From positions 1-29,963 of the forward strand of contig JALHDH010000060.1 of NCBI GenBank assembly GCA_022839105.1: a DNA stretch of 29,963 bases, given 5' to 3'. A program made the position numbers and the translations under genes. This document shows, piece by piece, positions 17,216 to 24,275 of this stretch (the stretch's first letter is position 1; each line of letters starts with the position of its first letter). Source of the stretch: a bacterium. Its GTDB lineage: Bacteria; Vulcanimicrobiota; Xenobia; Xenobiales; Xenobiaceae. The notes beneath the pieces were generated by a model. It was not told where the DNA came from. It saw only the letters and a program-made list of their open reading frames with translations, and did no database searches.

Positions 17216-17934
17216 TGCGAAGACCCCTGCCATCCCGCCCGGTGGGCTTCTCGCTGCTGGAAGTGCTGGTGGCGGTGGCCCTGTTCTCGATCTTCACCCT
17301 GACGCTGACCCGGCTGATGATGGGAGGGATGCAGACCTTCCAGAAGGGCCAGGCCATCTCGGCCCTGCGCAGCGACCTGCGCGCGGCCATGGACCTGATC
17401 TCTTCGGATTTCCGCCAGTCGACGAAGGACAGCTTCCCCTACGACACCTGGGGGGCCGGGACCCGCTCGCTGGACCTGCAGTTCCGTCGCGCCATCTTCG
17501 AAGGCGACAACACCCCCGCCGACCTGGTCACCATCACCTACAGCATCGATTTCGCGACCAACTTCCTGACCCGCAGCGATGGGACCAACACGGTCCTGGT
17601 GGCCGAGAACATCCTGGTGGGCCCCAGGCCGGGCGAGAACGTGGCCCCCAGCTTCGCCCAGTCCTATTTCCGGGCGACGGCCAATCCCGGTGTGGGGCCT
17701 CAGACGGACCGGGACTACTTCACCCTCGAGACCCGACTGACCGGCATGAAGTACAGCGGAGCCCAGGAACAGCGCCTCTCGATGGTGACCTGGACCAGCC
17801 AGCGGACCACGCCCTTGCTGGACCTGACGTCTCCCCGCGCCAGCGCCATCGCCGCCCCCCTGGCACCCGTCACCGATCTGGCCCGCCCCACCCCTCCCCG
17901 GGCCGGCTTCGAGGCTTCGGGGGGGCTGTGGTGA
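17212..17934 (+). CDS. PilW-like minor pilin
   Basis: A 240-residue prepilin starting at ATG 17212, overlapping the preceding stop by 4 bases (ATGA). RPVG then FSLLEVLVAVALFSI is the prepilin peptidase site, with the conserved Glu at position 5. SALRSDLRAAMDLISSDFRQS after the hydrophobic helix is typical of PilW/GspJ-type subunits. A Pro/Ala-rich tail ends the protein. It closes the run of four pilin-like genes and is followed 76 bases later by the first HxN repeat gene on the same strand, with no terminator that I can see between them. Confidence 0.88.
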   Translation: MMRRPLPSRPVGFSLLEVLVAVALFSIFTLTLTRLMMGGMQTFQKGQAISALRSDLRAAMDLISSDFRQSTKDSFPYDTWGAGTRSLDLQFRRAIFEGDNTPADLVTITYSIDFATNFLTRSDGTNTVLVAENILVGPRPGENVAPSFAQSYFRATANPGVGPQTDRDYFTLETRLTGMKYSGAQEQRLSMVTWTSQRTTPLLDLTSPRASAIAAPLAPVTDLARPTPPRAGFEASGGLW

Positions 17935-18010
17935 AGGGACCCGCCCGGCTGGGTCGAACTCTCCTTCTCGGCTCCATGCGGGCTCGGGAAGGCAAGGAGG
18001 TCTTCAGGAC

Positions 18011-19162
18011 GTGGACGTCTCACTCGGACTGAGCCAGGCGGTGGCCGCTGCTGCGGCCATGGCCTTTGGGGAACGGCGTTCCGCGCTGCCGGCCGGGACC
18101 CTCTATCCGTTGGATTCGGGTCGCCTGCTTCTGAGCGTCAGCCTGCTCCGCAAGGCGTCCGAGCCGCAACCCCGCAGGGCGATCCCCGAGGACGCCGGGG
18201 TGCGGGCTTCCCTGGCTTCAGAGGCCCTGGCCGCCGCGCATCAGGCCCTGCTGGCGCCGGGGGTTCGCGGCTTCCCGGCTCTTCCGGTCCGCCTGCTGGC
18301 AGGTCGTCGGAATCGGACCCGTCGGGCTCCTCGTTCCCTGGTTCGGGGCTTCGAGGCCGTCCTGGCCCGCCCCGCCCAGGCGGTGGCGGCCTCGGCGCTC
18401 CTGGCCTTCGGCCTGGCCGCCCTGGTGGCGGGGCCCCAGTCCACCAGGGTCGGGGTTCCCCTGGCCGGGGACCCGGGTGGCTCGCTGGTGGAGCCGGGCC
18501 GCTGGTCGGGACAGGTGCTCCTGGCCGACATCACCGCACCGCATCCCCACACCTTCCAGAGGGGCTGGATCAAGAAGTACACGGCGCACAGCAACAGTGT
18601 CTCAGTAAGCCATGTTAACAATATCGGGACGCCGCATACCAACACCTATACCCCCCATTCCAACAACGCCGAAATTCCACACGCCAACACGTTCACTGCC
18701 CATGCCAACACGCCCCAGAAGGCGCATGCCAACACGTTCCTGGCCCACGCCAATACGCCTCAGGTGGCCCACGCGAACACCTTCACGGCCCACGCCAACA
18801 TCCCCCTGGTGGCCCACTCCAACACGTTCACGGCTCATGCCAATACGCCCCTCAAAGCCCACGCGAATACCTTCACGGCCCACGCCAACACCCCCCAGAA
18901 GGCTCATGCCAACACGTTCACGGCTCACGCCAATACGCCTCTGGTGGCCCACGCGAATACCTTCACGGCTCACGCGAATACGCCCCTGGTGGCCCACTCC
19001 AACACGTTCGTAGCCCACGCCAATACGCCCCAGAAGGCGCATGCCAACACGTTCGTGGCCCACGCCAACACGCCTCTGAAGGCGCATGCCAATACCTTCA
19101 CGGCGCACGCGAATACGGCCCTGGTGCCCCACACCAACACCGATTCCCGCCCCTACAAGTAG
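18011..19162 (+). CDS. His-Xaa-Asn repeat protein 1, candidate modified-peptide precursor
   Basis: A 383-residue protein starting at GTG 18011 with AGGAGG 10 bases upstream. The N-terminal 120 residues are Ala/Arg/Leu rich and match nothing I know; residues 121-141 form a hydrophobic, transmembrane-like or signal-like segment after an Arg-rich stretch. From residue 193 to 376 there are 25 His-Xaa-Asn motifs. The core unit is HANTFTA HANTPLVA (15 residues): His residues alternate 7 and 8 apart. Xaa is mostly Ala, with Ser, Thr and Val at times; His and Asn never vary in the array while neighbouring positions and third codon bases do. The C-terminus is short and charged. A leader plus a highly repeated core beside a SPASM-PqqD gene suggests a post-translationally modified precursor. 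A structural, metal-binding or ice-binding repeat protein remains possible. Confidence 0.85.
   Translation: MDVSLGLSQAVAAAAAMAFGERRSALPAGTLYPLDSGRLLLSVSLLRKASEPQPRRAIPEDAGVRASLASEALAAAHQALLAPGVRGFPALPVRLLAGRRNRTRRAPRSLVRGFEAVLARPAQAVAASALLAFGLAALVAGPQSTRVGVPLAGDPGGSLVEPGRWSGQVLLADITAPHPHTFQRGWIKKYTAHSNSVSVSHVNNIGTPHTNTYTPHSNNAEIPHANTFTAHANTPQKAHANTFLAHANTPQVAHANTFTAHANIPLVAHSNTFTAHANTPLKAHANTFTAHANTPQKAHANTFTAHANTPLVAHANTFTAHANTPLVAHSNTFVAHANTPQKAHANTFVAHANTPLKAHANTFTAHANTALVPHTNTDSRPYK
18587..19138 (+). repeat. Array of 25 HxN motifs, 45-base unit
   Basis: A coding tandem repeat with a 45-base (15-residue) period, each period holding two HxN motifs. Units 3 to 25 are regular; the first two (HSN, HVN) are spaced 8 apart. 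Codons for His (CAC/CAT) and Asn (AAC/AAT) and the third bases of Thr and Ala vary between copies, whereas the amino acids do not. Confidence 0.95.
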
Positions 19163-19190
19163 GCACCAGGATTTCAGGAGGTTCCCTGCC

Positions 19191-20321
19191 ATGAGACAGT
19201 TCAGAGTGGTGCTTCGCGGGCCCGGGGGCGGGGTTCCGGCCCAGTCGGGCGAGGCGGCCCTGCGTGCCCAACTGGGGGATTTGAGCTCTTCGCATTCCTG
19301 GTTTCGGCCGGAGGCCGTGCGGGTGCGCCTTTCCCGACCATTCCGCGCCGTGAGGCCGCCCCTGGACTGGGAATTGCCCCTGGTGGGGAAGGCCGCCGCC
19401 CTCACCCTGGCCACGGCCGGGATGCTGGGGGGGCTCTCGGGCGGGGCCGAGGCCTCGCCCCAGAGGCTCATGCCCATGCCGCCCGGCCTGGAATCCTCCT
19501 CCCAGGCCCCCTTCATGCCCACCGACCGGACCCCGGAGGTGGTCCTTCTGGAGGCGCGCGAGGTGCGCGGAGCCGACTCCCTGCGCTTCACGCCGGGCGC
19601 GCCCTTGACCGATGAGCGGGGCAACCCGATCCTGATCGCCGCCTACCACTCGAATCTGCCGGGAACGACCCACTCGAATGCCGCGGGGACGCCGCACACC
19701 AACACCTTCACCCCCCATTCCAACACGGCTGGGACCCCGCACACCAACACCTTCACGCCCCACTCGAATGCTCCGGGGACGCCGCACACCAACACCTTCA
19801 CCCCCCATTCCAACACGGCCGGGACCCCTCACGCCAACACCTTCACCCCTCATGGGAACACTCCGGGGACGCCGCACACCAACACCTTCACGCCCCACTC
19901 GAATGCTCCGGGGACGCCGCATACCAACACCTTCACCCCCCACGGGAACACGATCGGCACGCCCCACGTCAACACCTTCACCCCCCACTCCAACACGGCC
20001 GGCAAGCCGCATGCCAACACCTTCACGCCCCACTCGAATGCTCCGGGGACGCCGCATACCAACACCTATACCCCCCATTCCAACACAGCCGGGACCCCTC
20101 ACGTCAACACTCACACCCCTCATGTCAATACGGCCGCGGTGCCGCACTCCAACATATTTGAGGCTCATGTGAACGCCAAGCCCAGTAAACATGCGAATAC
20201 CGCCTGGCCCAATCACAGCAATCTTCCCGGAGGGCACCCCAACGTCCAGTGGGAGAACCATGCCAACGCCCCGGCGGGAGGATTCCACACCAACATGGTG
20301 CAGGGGGACTACGTGTTCTGA
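19191..20321 (+). CDS. His-Xaa-Asn repeat protein 2, candidate modified-peptide precursor
   Basis: A 376-residue protein starting at ATG 19191 with AGGAGG 9 bases upstream, 28 bases after HxN protein 1. Residues 1-60 are Arg-rich; 63-86 are hydrophobic and end in GGAEASP, which looks like a signal peptidase site after an unusually long N-region. Residues 153-368 contain 29 HxN motifs. The core unit is HTNTFTP HSNTAGTP, again 15 residues with His alternating 7 and 8 apart, but Pro before each His and GT in the long half replace the Ala and LV/QK of protein 1. The last seven motifs are irregular and the C-terminus ends aromatic (GDYVF). The leader is unrelated to that of protein 1, so the repeat has been joined to two different N-termini. 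Likely a substrate of the downstream SPASM-PqqD protein; structural roles are the alternative. Confidence 0.85.
   Translation: MRQFRVVLRGPGGGVPAQSGEAALRAQLGDLSSSHSWFRPEAVRVRLSRPFRAVRPPLDWELPLVGKAAALTLATAGMLGGLSGGAEASPQRLMPMPPGLESSSQAPFMPTDRTPEVVLLEAREVRGADSLRFTPGAPLTDERGNPILIAAYHSNLPGTTHSNAAGTPHTNTFTPHSNTAGTPHTNTFTPHSNAPGTPHTNTFTPHSNTAGTPHANTFTPHGNTPGTPHTNTFTPHSNAPGTPHTNTFTPHGNTIGTPHVNTFTPHSNTAGKPHANTFTPHSNAPGTPHTNTYTPHSNTAGTPHVNTHTPHVNTAAVPHSNIFEAHVNAKPSKHANTAWPNHSNLPGGHPNVQWENHANAPAGGFHTNMVQGDYVF
19647..20294 (+). repeat. Array of 29 HxN motifs, 45-base unit
   Basis: A coding tandem repeat with a 45-base period. Motifs 3 to 22 follow the 7/8 spacing exactly; 23 to 29 are degenerate in spacing but keep His and Asn. 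Some 45-base copies are almost identical, which points to recent unit duplication; others differ at silent positions. Confidence 0.95.
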
Positions 20322-20350
20322 GGCCAGGACCTCTCCCGCCAGGCGCCCTG

Positions 20351-20385
20351 TGCGGCAGGCCCGCGGGCCCGCCGCATCGATTTTT
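20351..20385 (+). terminator. Intrinsic terminator or attenuator between HxN gene 2 and the SPASM gene
   Basis: An inverted repeat from 20351 to 20376 (arms TGCGGC and GCCGCA around a self-complementary GGCCCGCGGGCC, with one unpaired base on each side) is followed after TCGA by five T at 20381-20385. The T-run is short and slightly offset, so termination may be partial, letting some transcription reach the downstream gene. Confidence 0.6.
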
Positions 20386-20435
20386 CCAGGCCTCGGGTCG
20401 GTTCCCGGGGTGCCGGACCCTCCAGGAAGGTGAAC

Positions 20436-21623
20436 ATGCTCGAACTCCGCGGTCCCATCAGCATCGAACTGCTCCTTCGGGATTCCCAGGGAGGCCTCTC
20501 CGCTGGCGAATGGGTGCAGATCATCGAGAAGCTGGGCGGGTTCGTCAACGAGTTCCGGGTGGCCGGGCATGAGCCGGTCGAGCACCCCGAGATCTTCGAG
20601 ATCCTGCACGCCCTGGACCGGACCCAGAAGTTCTTCCACCTGTACACCCGCGGCCAGTGGAGCGACGCTTCGGATTTTCTGGGCAACCTGCGGCGCCTGG
20701 CCCACTTCGGATCCTTCGTCTTCGAGTTCCCCGGGCACACCGCCGAGCTGTGCCAGGCCCAGGGCTGTGACGGGCACGCCCGGCGGGTGGCCGCTCTGCA
20801 GAAGGCCCTGGCCTCGGCCTTCGAGGTCAATACCCGGACCTGGATCACGCGCCAGAACTGCGAGCAGGTGATGGAGATCGCCGAGGAGGCCTTCCGCCTG
20901 GGAGCCCGCTACGCCGTCTTCAACCGCTATCTCGGCCCTCCCGATTCCGATCTTTCCCCCGACGAGTCCCAGTTGCTGCGCGCCTTGGAGCAGATCCACG
21001 ACATGCGCCAGTTCGGCTACAACGTGGCGCTGGGCAACTGCGTTCCCAACTGCTTCCACCTTTCGGATTCCTACGGCTGCATGGGGGGGATCCTCTCGGG
21101 GGCCGTCGATGCCCGCGGAAATCTCCTGCCCTGCTCGTGCTCGACGCGGCCCGCCGCAAGCCTGTTGGAGTCCGGCGTGACCGAGGCCTGGCGCTCGGAG
21201 AGGATGAGACAGTGGAGGGAGATCCTGCCCCCGAACTGTCAGGACTGCTCCCGTCTGAGCTATTGTCCAGGCGGATGCCGGGCCGCCGTCGAGCATCTGG
21301 GCGGCGCCCAGGACCCCCTGATCCGGGCTGCGGTGCCCCCGGACGAACCGACCCTGCACGAAGTGACCCTGGAGGAGGAACTCTGCCCGGTCCCGCGCTA
21401 CGCGGTCCGCGAAGAGGATTTCGGCTGGGCCCTGGTGCGGGGAAATCAGGTGATCCCGGTCAGCCACAAGGCTGGGGGCATCCTCGAGACCTTCGACGGA
21501 AGGACCGACCTGGGCGAGATCGAGAGCCGCTTCGGGCCGGCCGCGCTCTCCTTCATCTACTCGTTGTACGTCCGAAGCTTCGTCGAGTTCCGTCAGCCCG
21601 GGACGGATCAGTCCTCGGGATAG
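20436..21623 (+). CDS. SPASM and PqqD-like domain protein lacking the radical SAM cysteine motif
   Basis: A 395-residue protein starting at ATG 20436 with AGGAAGG 5 bases upstream. The N-terminal 200 residues align by pattern with radical SAM peptide maturases: ISIELLL strand, LSAGEW, and AGHEPVEHPEIFEIL in place of the usual GGEP loop (GHEP 44-47). Where CX3CX2C should lie, between residues 14 and 21, there is only RDSQGG, so it cannot bind the catalytic cluster in the usual way. Residues 202-281 carry a complete SPASM set: C202, C206, C215, C233, C235, C268, C271, C277, C281. Residues of about 318-386 form a PqqD-like recognition domain (LETFDGRTDLGEI). It probably binds the HxN leaders and holds auxiliary clusters. 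GeoRSP systems also have a SPASM partner without radical SAM activity. Its catalytic partner would be elsewhere. Confidence 0.85.
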   Translation: MLELRGPISIELLLRDSQGGLSAGEWVQIIEKLGGFVNEFRVAGHEPVEHPEIFEILHALDRTQKFFHLYTRGQWSDASDFLGNLRRLAHFGSFVFEFPGHTAELCQAQGCDGHARRVAALQKALASAFEVNTRTWITRQNCEQVMEIAEEAFRLGARYAVFNRYLGPPDSDLSPDESQLLRALEQIHDMRQFGYNVALGNCVPNCFHLSDSYGCMGGILSGAVDARGNLLPCSCSTRPAASLLESGVTEAWRSERMRQWREILPPNCQDCSRLSYCPGGCRAAVEHLGGAQDPLIRAAVPPDEPTLHEVTLEEELCPVPRYAVREEDFGWALVRGNQVIPVSHKAGGILETFDGRTDLGEIESRFGPAALSFIYSLYVRSFVEFRQPGTDQSSG

Positions 21624-22639
21624 GTGGACGGACTGGAACCGGCCGGCGGGAGGACCGCGGCGCGCGGGTGGAAGCCCGAGCCCACCACGACCTCCTCCAG
21701 GGTCTGCCGGTCGAAGGGACGGACCGGCAGGATCAGGGTGGGGACCGGGCCCTCCCGGTCGATCCGGTGCTCGGGCACCTGGAGGGTGGGCTCCTCTCCC
21801 CGAGCCAGGGCCACGGCCACCTGGGCGGCCCCTCGGGCCAGGGGCTCGATCTCCTTGAGCACATCCATGCCCTGCAGCCCTCGAGCCACGAACTGGCAGT
21901 TGGCCAGGTCGGCATCGGCGCCGGCCACGTAGACCCGGCCCTCCCGAGCGCTCTCGCGCAGGGCTTGGATCCCGCCCCGGGCCAGGCTGGAGTTGTTGGC
22001 CAGCAGGGCCCGAAGATCGGGGTGGCGCTTGAGGAGCTCCCGCGTGCTGGCCAGGGCCTCCTCGGCCACCCAATGGGCATGGGGAACCACCTCGACCACC
22101 CGGACGCCTGGTGCAGCCTGCAGGGCCTCCAGGTTGGCCCGGGTGATGGCCTCGGCCACGGGGTTGCCCTCGGTCCCCTTCAGGATGGCCACCTCACCTC
22201 CGTCCTTGCCCAGGGCCCGGATCGCATATTCGGCCTGGGCCCGGCCGACGGCCTGGGAGTCGTGGACCACCGCCCAGTCGAAGGGGATCCCCGGAAGCGA
22301 TCTGTCGTAGCCGACCACCGGGATCCCGGCCCGGTGGGCCATCTCGACCACCTTCTCGGCCGCCTGGCGGTTCACGGCGTGCAGGACCAGGCAGTCCACC
22401 CCTTCCGAGAGGGCTCGCTGGGCCTGCTCGATCTGCAGACCGGCCTCGCCTCGGGAGGATTCGAAGTCGACCCGGGCCTGGAGTCTTTCGGCCTCGCGGG
22501 TGAAGAACGAGCGGTCCTTGTGATAGCGCTCCTTCTCCAGCGAGCTCAGCAGGAAACCGACGTGGGGCCGGGCTCCCGGCCCCTGGCAGGTGCAGCCGGC
22601 ACAGAGCAGCGCCAGCATCAGGATCAGGATTTTCTTCAT
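21608..22639 (-). CDS. XylF-like sugar-binding lipoprotein
   Basis: A 343-residue periplasmic-binding protein of the ribose/xylose type. A hydrophobic signal ends in LLCAGC, with C16 the likely lipidated residue. VGFLLSSLEKERYHKDRSFF at the start of the mature domain matches the xylose-binding XylF pattern (strand, then E-R-x-x-K-D-R). Other landmarks are GVDCLVLHAVN, VVGYDRSL and LLANNSS. It would bind a pentose or related sugar outside the membrane. No permease or ATPase gene lies in the window, so it is an orphan: it may pair with a distant transporter or act as a sensor. It converges on the SPASM gene with a 16-base overlap of coding ends. Confidence 0.88.
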   Translation of the reverse strand: MKKILILMLALLCAGCTCQGPGARPHVGFLLSSLEKERYHKDRSFFTREAERLQARVDFESSRGEAGLQIEQAQRALSEGVDCLVLHAVNRQAAEKVVEMAHRAGIPVVGYDRSLPGIPFDWAVVHDSQAVGRAQAEYAIRALGKDGGEVAILKGTEGNPVAEAITRANLEALQAAPGVRVVEVVPHAHWVAEEALASTRELLKRHPDLRALLANNSSLARGGIQALRESAREGRVYVAGADADLANCQFVARGLQGMDVLKEIEPLARGAAQVAVALARGEEPTLQVPEHRIDREGPVPTLILPVRPFDRQTLEEVVVGSGFHPRAAVLPPAGSSPSTYPED

Positions 22640-22707
22640 TCCGGGGATCTTCTGGATTCGGAGGCCTGTTCCCTACGGAGCTGCCCTTCCGGGCTTCGAG
22701 GACCCTT

Positions 22708-22733
22708 CCCACCCACACCCGGGTGTGGGTGGG
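22708..22733. other. Perfect 26-base palindrome between recQ and the sugar-binding gene
   Basis: Two 13-base arms are exact reverse complements with no spacer, made of CCCACCCACACCC and its complement. It lies 43 bases past the recQ stop on the minus strand. No T-tract follows on either strand, so it is not a standard intrinsic terminator; it could stabilise the 3' end of recQ RNA or bind a protein dimer. Confidence 0.7.
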
Positions 22734-22776
22734 CCACAAATGGATCGGCGGCCGAATGCCACGGGAGGTGGCGGAT

Positions 22777-24171
22777 TCAGGAGGACCCCCGGCAGTTGTC
22801 GCAGTTGAGGCAAGTCCTGGCAGGACTCTCGCCGAACCAGGCCAGCAGGACATGCCGGCGGCACTCCGGGGTCCGGGCATAGCGCTCCATCTCGTCGAGC
22901 CGGTCGACCTCGGAGCGCCTCAAGCCCTCCAGGTACATCCAGGCCGCCCGGACCGGATTCCTGCTGGCCGGCAACTGCTCCGGGTTCCAGCCTTGTCCCA
23001 GAAGGGCCGTCATGCTCATCCGCCAGCACTCGGGGCTGAGGCTCCGGAAGCGCCCGCGCAGCTCGGCCGGGGGCGAATCCTTCAGCCCTGAGTGCATCTC
23101 GTCGAGTTCTTCGCGTTCGGGGTAGCGCCGGCGCGCGAAGGTGCGCCGCAGCGCGAAGTCGGCCCGCGAATGCAGCAGCAGGCAGCGGGCCGGCCCTCCG
23201 TCGCGTCCGGCCCGACCGGCTTCCTGATAGTAGGCCTCCAGGGAGGCCGGCGGGGCCAGGTGGACCACCGAGCGCACATCGGCCTTGTCGATGCCCATGC
23301 CGAAGGCCACCGTGGCGACCATCACGGCGACCTCTCCGCCCAGGAAGCGCTCCTGGGCCACCCTGCGCCGCTCCGCCGAGAGCCCCGCGTGATAGCACTC
23401 GCTGAGCAGGCCCGAGCCCAGCAGGAGCTCGGCCACCTCCTCGGCGTCCTGGCGTCGGGAGGTGTAGACCACGGCGGGCAGGGCCCCACGGCGGCGCAGG
23501 TGGCTCAGGAGGACCTGCCCGCGGGTCTGATGGTGGACCTGCAGGGCCTCGAAGTGGAGGTTCGGTCGGTCCAGGGGAAGCACGAAGACTTCGGGCTGGC
23601 GCATCTCGAGGCGGCGGGCGATCTGCTGGCGGACCGTGGGGGTGGCGCTGGCCGTCAGCGCCAGCACCGAGCGCGGCTTCAGGGCGTCCACGGCCTGTCC
23701 CAGGTGCAGGTAGTCGGGGCGGAAATCATGGCCCCATTGGGTGATGCAGTGGGCCTCATCCACCGCCAGAAGCGAGAGGGGAAGCCCCCGGAGGGCATCC
23801 AGGAATCCAGGGGCCGAGAACCTTTCGGGGGCCACGAAGACCAGCCGGGAGTGGCCCTCCTGAAGGCCCTGCAGGGTCCGGAGGTTCTGCTCGGGAGGAG
23901 AGTGGGCCGTGATGCTGGCGATCCCCTCCAGGCCCAACTGGCGCATCCGCTGGACCTGGTCGTGCATCAGGGCGACCAGGGGCGACACCACCAGGGTGGG
24001 GTGGGGCAGCAGCAGGGCCGGCAACTGGAAGGCCAGGGACTTGCCCGCCCCGGTGGGCCATTGCGCCAGGACGTCGCGGCCCTCCAGGATGGCCTCGATG
24101 ACGGGTCTCTGTCCGGGGCGGAACCCCGACAATCCAAAGCGGTCCTTCAGGATCTCCTGCAGCTTCGGCAT
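22777..24171 (-). CDS. recQ: RecQ-family ATP-dependent DNA helicase, short form
   Basis: A 464-residue 3'-5' DNA helicase. Walker A is PTGAGKS at 39-45, the DEAH box is at 138-141 followed by CITQWGHDFRPDY, TASATP is at 173-178, and the arginine-finger motif QEAGRAGRDG is at 316-325. The zinc-binding cysteines are C437, C454, C457 and C460. The protein stops right after this module, so the winged-helix and HRDC domains of typical RecQ (about 600 residues) are absent. An extra 55 to 60 residues lie between motif VI and the zinc module compared with E. coli RecQ. ATG 24171 is preferred over GTG 24180 because AGGAGG is 8 bases upstream of the ATG. Role: unwinding recombination and repair intermediates; the missing domains may change substrate choice. 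Confidence 0.92.
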   Translation of the reverse strand: MPKLQEILKDRFGLSGFRPGQRPVIEAILEGRDVLAQWPTGAGKSLAFQLPALLLPHPTLVVSPLVALMHDQVQRMRQLGLEGIASITAHSPPEQNLRTLQGLQEGHSRLVFVAPERFSAPGFLDALRGLPLSLLAVDEAHCITQWGHDFRPDYLHLGQAVDALKPRSVLALTASATPTVRQQIARRLEMRQPEVFVLPLDRPNLHFEALQVHHQTRGQVLLSHLRRRGALPAVVYTSRRQDAEEVAELLLGSGLLSECYHAGLSAERRRVAQERFLGGEVAVMVATVAFGMGIDKADVRSVVHLAPPASLEAYYQEAGRAGRDGGPARCLLLHSRADFALRRTFARRRYPEREELDEMHSGLKDSPPAELRGRFRSLSPECWRMSMTALLGQGWNPEQLPASRNPVRAAWMYLEGLRRSEVDRLDEMERYARTPECRRHVLLAWFGESPARTCLNCDNCRGSS

Positions 24172-24229
24172 CGCACGCACCTCCTGACTTCAAGTCTGGA
24201 GGGGCGCGGTGAAAGTCTCCTTGCCGGCC

Positions 24230-24259
24230 TGTGAACAAGAGGTTTCGGGGATGTGAACA
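24230..24259. promoter_or_regulatory. Direct repeat upstream of recQ, possible operator
   Basis: TGTGAACA occurs at 24230-24237 and 24252-24259, exactly 22 bases apart, so the two copies face the same side of the helix. They lie 59 to 88 bases before the recQ start. No known binding site matches (the spacing is wrong for the GTTC-N7-GTTC LexA box). Confidence 0.35.
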
Positions 24260-24275
24260 GGGGATGAACGCCCCG

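Noticed and set aside
18640..20160. Regular direct repeats resembling a CRISPR array
   Set aside because: There are no unique spacers. The 45-base period is in frame and encodes conserved HxN motifs.
18011..21623. Assignment to the known His-Xaa-Ser (Hxs) system
   Set aside because: The motif is HxN, not HxS; no HxsB, HxsC or HxsD-like gene is seen, and the neighbouring maturase-like protein lacks radical SAM cysteines.
18602..22073. Long minus-strand frames over the HxN genes, with Gly/Val/Arg repeats
   Set aside because: Their repeats are mirror images of the HxN arrays. The plus frame has ribosome sites, leader sequences and silent-site variation; the minus frames have none.
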